From the NCBI RefSeq assembly GCF_947253055.1, contig NZ_CAMXYE010000074.1, positions 1 to 7,165 of the forward strand: 7,165 nucleotides of DNA. The letters are read 5' to 3'. Made by a program: the position numbers and the translations under genes. Below the pieces are notes generated by a model. It was not told the origin of the DNA and searched no databases. It saw only the letters and a list, made by a program, of their open reading frames with translations. This DNA is from an uncultured Arcanobacterium sp. (GTDB lineage Bacteria > Actinomycetota > Actinomycetes > Actinomycetales > Actinomycetaceae). Below, one piece after another: positions 5,401-7,165 of the stretch. The stretch's first letter is position 1. Each line of letters opens with the position of its first letter.

Positions 5401-6336
5401 TTAAAATCCAAACCTCTGCAATAATTTCGGATCGCGCTGCCATTCTTTCGCTACCTTTACCCTGATATCTAGGTAGATTCGCCGTCCCAGTAATTCTTCA
5501 ATCTCTAGCCGCGCTTTTTTCCCCACCGCTTTTAGGCGGGCGCCTCCTCTCCCAATCACTATGCCTTTTTGGGAATCTCTTTCCACGTAGAGAGAAGCTC
5601 TAATATCTAGCAACGGCGGATTCTTTTCACTACCCGTACCGGGGCGCTCCTCCATATCTTCAATCACCACCGCAATAGAATGTGGCAATTCTTCGCGAGC
5701 GCCTTCTAGAGCTGCCGCCCTAATGAGTTCAGCTATCCGATCCTCGGTACTCTCATCGGTGACGGCGCTGCGCGGATAGAGAGGCGGAGAGAGTGGCAAG
5801 TGCCCCTGGAGAACTTCTGCCACTACATCTAGCTGCTTATTTTCTAAAGCACTTACCGGCACTATTTCGGTAAAATCTCCAAATTTATCTACTTCTAAAA
5901 GTTTAGCTGCTAGTTCCGCCCGCCCTAAGGTATCACTTTTCGTAATGACAGCAACGAGCGGAATTTTTGCTCGCTGGAGCAGATCGAGTAAAAATTTATC
6001 TCCTGGGCCTATTTTTTCATCTGCCGGCAGGCAAAATGCCGCCACATCGGCGTCGCTTAAAGATTCTCGTACCATCTCGTTCAAGCGCTTCCCCAATAGC
6101 GTACGCGGGCGGTGCAAACCGGGCGTATCTAAGAGTATGAGCTGAGCAGATTCCCGATTGAGAATACCGCGAATCGCGCGGCGCGTAGTCTCCGGTTGAT
6201 TAGCTGTAATAGTTATTTTTTGCCCGATGAGCGCATTAGTTAAAGTGGATTTACCGGCATTGGGTCTTCCTACAATCGCCACAAAGCCCGCCCGAAAATC
6301 GGCCGGCCAAGTAGTACTATTCTGCATCGCCGTCAC
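5401..6336 (-). CDS. era: GTPase Era
   Basis: Era is a GTPase that binds the 3' end of 16S rRNA and assists 30S ribosome subunit assembly. The 311 residues match the family. The N-terminal G domain shows G1 GRPNAGKST (23-31), G2 PETTRR (48-53), G3 DTPG (70-73), G4 TKSD (132-135) and G5 SAL (162-164). TKSD in place of NKxD is a variant I associate with actinobacterial Era proteins. The C-terminal KH domain includes KGIVIGRGGARLKAVGKKAR (257-276) with the RNA-binding GxxG loop at 262-265 and the characteristic VKVAKEWQRD (293-302). The first codon of the longest frame is GTG at 6336; an ATG at 6327 is an equally plausible start. Neither has a strong Shine-Dalgarno. Either start overlaps the end of the upstream CBS-domain gene (20 or 11 bases), pointing to translational coupling. 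recO follows after 103 bases. Confidence 0.96.
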   Translation of the reverse strand: MTAMQNSTTWPADFRAGFVAIVGRPNAGKSTLTNALIGQKITITANQPETTRRAIRGILNRESAQLILLDTPGLHRPRTLLGKRLNEMVRESLSDADVAAFCLPADEKIGPGDKFLLDLLQRAKIPLVAVITKSDTLGRAELAAKLLEVDKFGDFTEIVPVSALENKQLDVVAEVLQGHLPLSPPLYPRSAVTDESTEDRIAELIRAAALEGAREELPHSIAVVIEDMEERPGTGSEKNPPLLDIRASLYVERDSQKGIVIGRGGARLKAVGKKARLEIEELLGRRIYLDIRVKVAKEWQRDPKLLQRFGF

Positions 6337-7165
6337 TTTCTGCCCGGGAAACTATAATACTGGCGATTCTTTTTCTCCGCCCCTCAAATCTATCTGCCTG
6401 CAGATGCAGACCGTGTGTTTCGGTAGCTGAATCGGCAATAGGCACTCTCCCCAGCACTTTTGCAAATAAACCGCCTATGGTATCCACGTCGTCATCAGAA
6501 ATATCTAAATTAAAAAGCTCCCCTAAATCGTCGAGCGGAAGCCGGGCAGGCACTCGGTAGCTATCTTCACTAAGTGTCTCTATTTCCGGGAGGGCGCGAT
6601 CGTGCTCATCTACCATTTCCCCGACTAGCTCTTCCAGAAGGTCTTCTATCGTCACTAACCCGGCAATCCCGCCATATTCATCTACTACTAGCGCAATATG
6701 TATCGCTAATTTCTGCATATTGTGTAGGCACACATCTACAGTCATAGTTTCCGGCACAAATGTGGGCTTTCGCATTACTTCCGCTACCGAAATATCCCGC
6801 GGATTACTGCGGTGATGAATACGGCGGATTATATCTTTTAGATAGAGCACGCCGCACAGCTCGTCTACGGAATCCCCCACCACCGGCACCCGGGAAAATC
6901 CGGAACGAGCAAAAAGCGAGAGTGCTTTATCTAGTGAGTGGTCTTTTTTAATATGAATCATATCGGTACGCGGCACCATAACTTCGCGTACGAGCGTTTC
7001 AGAAAGTTGAAATACCGATTGTAGAAGAGAACGCTCTTCTTCATCTAAAGCATTGGATTCTGCTACGCGCTCCACCATCATTACGAGCCGATTTTCATCC
7101 TCATCTTCTTTTTCTTCTTCGTCATTCGGCTCACTGCGGCGCACAAATACCGCCGTAAATTTTGC
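6317..7165 (-). CDS. HlyC/CorC (CNNM) family protein with two CBS domains, 5' end outside window
   Basis: The reading frame stays open to the right edge: seven more codons (AKFTAVF) precede the GTG at 7144, so this is the C-terminal 282 residues of a longer gene. Family members in actinobacteria normally begin with a four-helix CNNM (DUF21) membrane domain, expected just beyond the window. Visible from the edge are a very acidic linker (about 12-27), a first CBS domain starting at REVMVPRTDMIHI (about 60-117), a second CBS domain containing HIALVVDEYGGIAGLVTIEDLLEE (about 127-180, written here in parts: VVDEYGG, TIEDLLEE), and a CorC_HlyC domain with YRVPARLPLDDLGEL and VDTIGGLF (about 203-275). 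Such proteins are labelled hemolysin or CorC-like; some are implicated in Mg2+ or Co2+ handling, and CBS pairs usually bind adenine nucleotides. Transport function here is inferred from the family only. Its stop codon overlaps the start of era, so the two are co-transcribed. Confidence 0.92.
   Translation of the reverse strand, partial: AKFTAVFVRRSEPNDEEEKEDEDENRLVMMVERVAESNALDEEERSLLQSVFQLSETLVREVMVPRTDMIHIKKDHSLDKALSLFARSGFSRVPVVGDSVDELCGVLYLKDIIRRIHHRSNPRDISVAEVMRKPTFVPETMTVDVCLHNMQKLAIHIALVVDEYGGIAGLVTIEDLLEELVGEMVDEHDRALPEIETLSEDSYRVPARLPLDDLGELFNLDISDDDVDTIGGLFAKVLGRVPIADSATETHGLHLQADRFEGRRKRIASIIVSRAESDGDAE

Noticed and set aside
5932..5942. Era G4 motif TKSD instead of NKxD, first taken as a lost nucleotide-specificity residue
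   Set aside because: Threonine at the first position is, to my knowledge, usual in actinobacterial Era, and the rest of the G domain is intact.
1..7165. CTAG tetramers, which are rare in many bacteria, appear often here
   Set aside because: A count by eye gives somewhat under thirty, close to random expectation for this length and composition. That shows lack of avoidance, not a special signal.

Overview
The window looks like chromosomal DNA of a moderate-GC actinobacterium (roughly half G+C by eye). The closest fit is a low-GC member of Actinomycetaceae or a relative of Bifidobacteriaceae. This rests on the actinobacterial style of RecO, Era and UppS and on the gene order (CBS-domain membrane protein, era, recO, uppS). 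The Era switch region reads PETTRRAIRG, the RecO N-terminus RDRAIVLRTADIGEADRI, and UppS contains a WSGREARLWKSV segment. The lineage call is inference from remembered family patterns, not from a search.

All genes but one lie on the minus strand, so they read from right to left. At the right edge is the 3' part of a membrane-anchored double-CBS protein of the HlyC/CorC (CNNM) family. It runs into era with a short overlap. After a 103-base gap come recO, uppS (4-base ATGA overlap with recO) and hisD (16 bases after uppS, with a strong Shine-Dalgarno). hisD ends in a 31-base convergent gap facing the only plus-strand gene, a VIT1/CCC1-family iron/manganese transporter. On the far side of that gene, divergent from it across 54 bases, lie hisC and the 5' two-thirds of hisB (4-base ATGA overlap), which runs off the left edge.

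Functionally there are two blocks. One is a housekeeping cluster: ribosome assembly GTPase, recombination mediator, cell-wall lipid carrier synthase and a CBS membrane protein. The other is histidine biosynthesis (hisD, hisC, hisB). The usual actinobacterial hisD-hisC-hisB run has been split by the opposite-facing VIT gene. hisD therefore appears to be transcribed as the tail of the era-recO-uppS block, and hisCB probably depends on a promoter in the short divergent gap.

I see no tRNA, rRNA, CRISPR array, insertion sequence, T-box or his leader peptide. No gene-free stretch exceeds 300 bases. The most interesting point is the VIT gene inside the his operon, with short repeats at both of its junctions. 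I found no strong sign of an undescribed multi-gene system.
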